Positions 5,758-6,117 of a DNA stretch of 6,117 nucleotides are shown here, one piece after another. A program made the position numbers and the translations under genes. A model generated the notes under the pieces. It had not been told where the DNA came from and ran no database searches. It worked only from the letters and a program-made list of their open reading frames with translations. The first letter of the stretch is position 1, and each line of letters begins with the position of its first letter. This DNA comes from Leptospira sp. (GTDB lineage Bacteria > Spirochaetota > Leptospiria > Leptospirales > Leptospiraceae): the NCBI GenBank assembly GCA_021413405.1, contig JAIOQL010000628.1, positions 1 to 6,117 on the forward strand, in the 5' to 3' direction.

Positions 5758-6117
5758 CTATTCTTTGGCTGACGTTTTACCGAAAAGTTTTTCTACTGTC
5801 AGCGCATCTTTGGAATAATCCAATTCTATGAAATCTTTAGCGGAATGTTTGAGGTCATTTGAAATCATACATCTTCCCTCCAGGATCACTCCATTCTGAA
5901 TAATTAATTCAGGAGTTTTGATATCCCCAAGGATTTTAGAAGTTGGCAAAAGCATCACTCTATTTCGCGCTGTGATATTACCTATAACTATGCCTTCTAC
6001 AATTACACTGGCTGCCGTAACGTTTGTTTTGACTTTTCCTCCGACACCAATATAAAGTTGCTCTGCCTGAAGGGATTTTCCTTCAAATTTCCCGTCAATT
6101 TTCAGGGAACCGTTGAT
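5758..6117 (-). CDS. Bactofilin (polymer-forming cytoskeletal protein), 5' end outside window
   Basis: Bactofilins polymerise into filaments at the cytoplasmic face of the membrane and take part in cell shape, envelope synthesis or polar positioning. The frame is open from the window edge (6117) to the TAG at 5758, giving 119 residues; the GTG at 5958 is internal, at residue 54. Residues 1-85 show the short beta-helix repeat pattern of alternating hydrophobics with glycine turns: INGSLKIDGKFEG, LYIGVGGKVKTNVTA, VIVEGIVIGNITA, RVMLLPTSKILGDIKT, LIIQNGVILEGRCMI. This matches the bactofilin (DUF583) core almost from its first strand, so probably only a short N-terminal tail is missing. The C-terminal 34 residues are polar and probably disordered, as in many bactofilins. 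pdxA begins 6 bases downstream in the same frame, suggesting a shared transcript. The family call is firm; the cellular role is inferred. Confidence 0.93.
   Translation of the reverse strand: MNGSLKIDGKFEGKSLQAEQLYIGVGGKVKTNVTAASVIVEGIVIGNITARNRVMLLPTSKILGDIKTPELIIQNGVILEGRCMISNDLKHSAKDFIELDYSKDALTVEKLFGKTSAKE

Noticed and set aside
5956..5958. GTG as the start of the - strand bactofilin
   Set aside because: The frame stays open to 6117 with clear beta-helix repeats upstream of this codon.
1..6117. Mobile element, CRISPR array, tRNA or rRNA
   Set aside because: All sequence is accounted for by housekeeping genes and very short gaps; no spaced direct repeats, transposase motifs or RNA gene signatures were seen.

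Overview
This 6.1 kb window is densely packed bacterial chromosome. It holds four genes on the + strand (purL 3' part, murF, purE, purK) facing three on the - strand (bactofilin, pdxA, and a small membrane protein read in that order). The two groups converge, with 15 bases between the purK stop and the membrane-protein stop. No RNA gene, mobile element, CRISPR array, phage gene or long repeat is visible. The longest gap between genes is 42 bases (2685-2726), so almost all of the sequence is coding.

+ strand. The window opens inside purL, which reads without a break from position 3 to 1271, so the ATG at 228 is internal and not the start. murF follows after 6 bases, purE after 42 bases, and purK starts on a TTG that overlaps the purE stop by 4 bases. 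PurL (FGAR to FGAM), PurK (AIR to N5-CAIR) and PurE (N5-CAIR to CAIR) are purine biosynthesis steps. MurF adds D-Ala-D-Ala to the peptidoglycan precursor and is the functional outsider in this probable operon.

- strand. A bactofilin (cytoskeletal beta-helix protein, cut by the window end) is followed after 6 bases by pdxA (pyridoxal phosphate synthesis), again with a TTG start. Then comes a four-helix membrane protein of unknown function whose start overlaps the end of pdxA. Spacing suggests one transcription unit.

Organism. MurF, a bactofilin, PdxA (DXP-dependent vitamin B6 route), a class I PurE with its PurK partner, and a small-type PurL without a fused glutaminase point to a free-living diderm-type bacterium with fairly low GC (about 40% by eye). 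The protein sequences look most like spirochaetes of the Leptospira group or Bacteroidota/Chlorobiota. This is an impression from memory, not a search result, and should be held loosely.

I see no clear sign of a new biological system. The points most worth a second look are the unknown membrane protein beside bactofilin and pdxA, murF placed among purine genes, and two gene junctions (purL/murF and bactofilin/pdxA) where neighbours share one reading frame and are separated by a single TAG.
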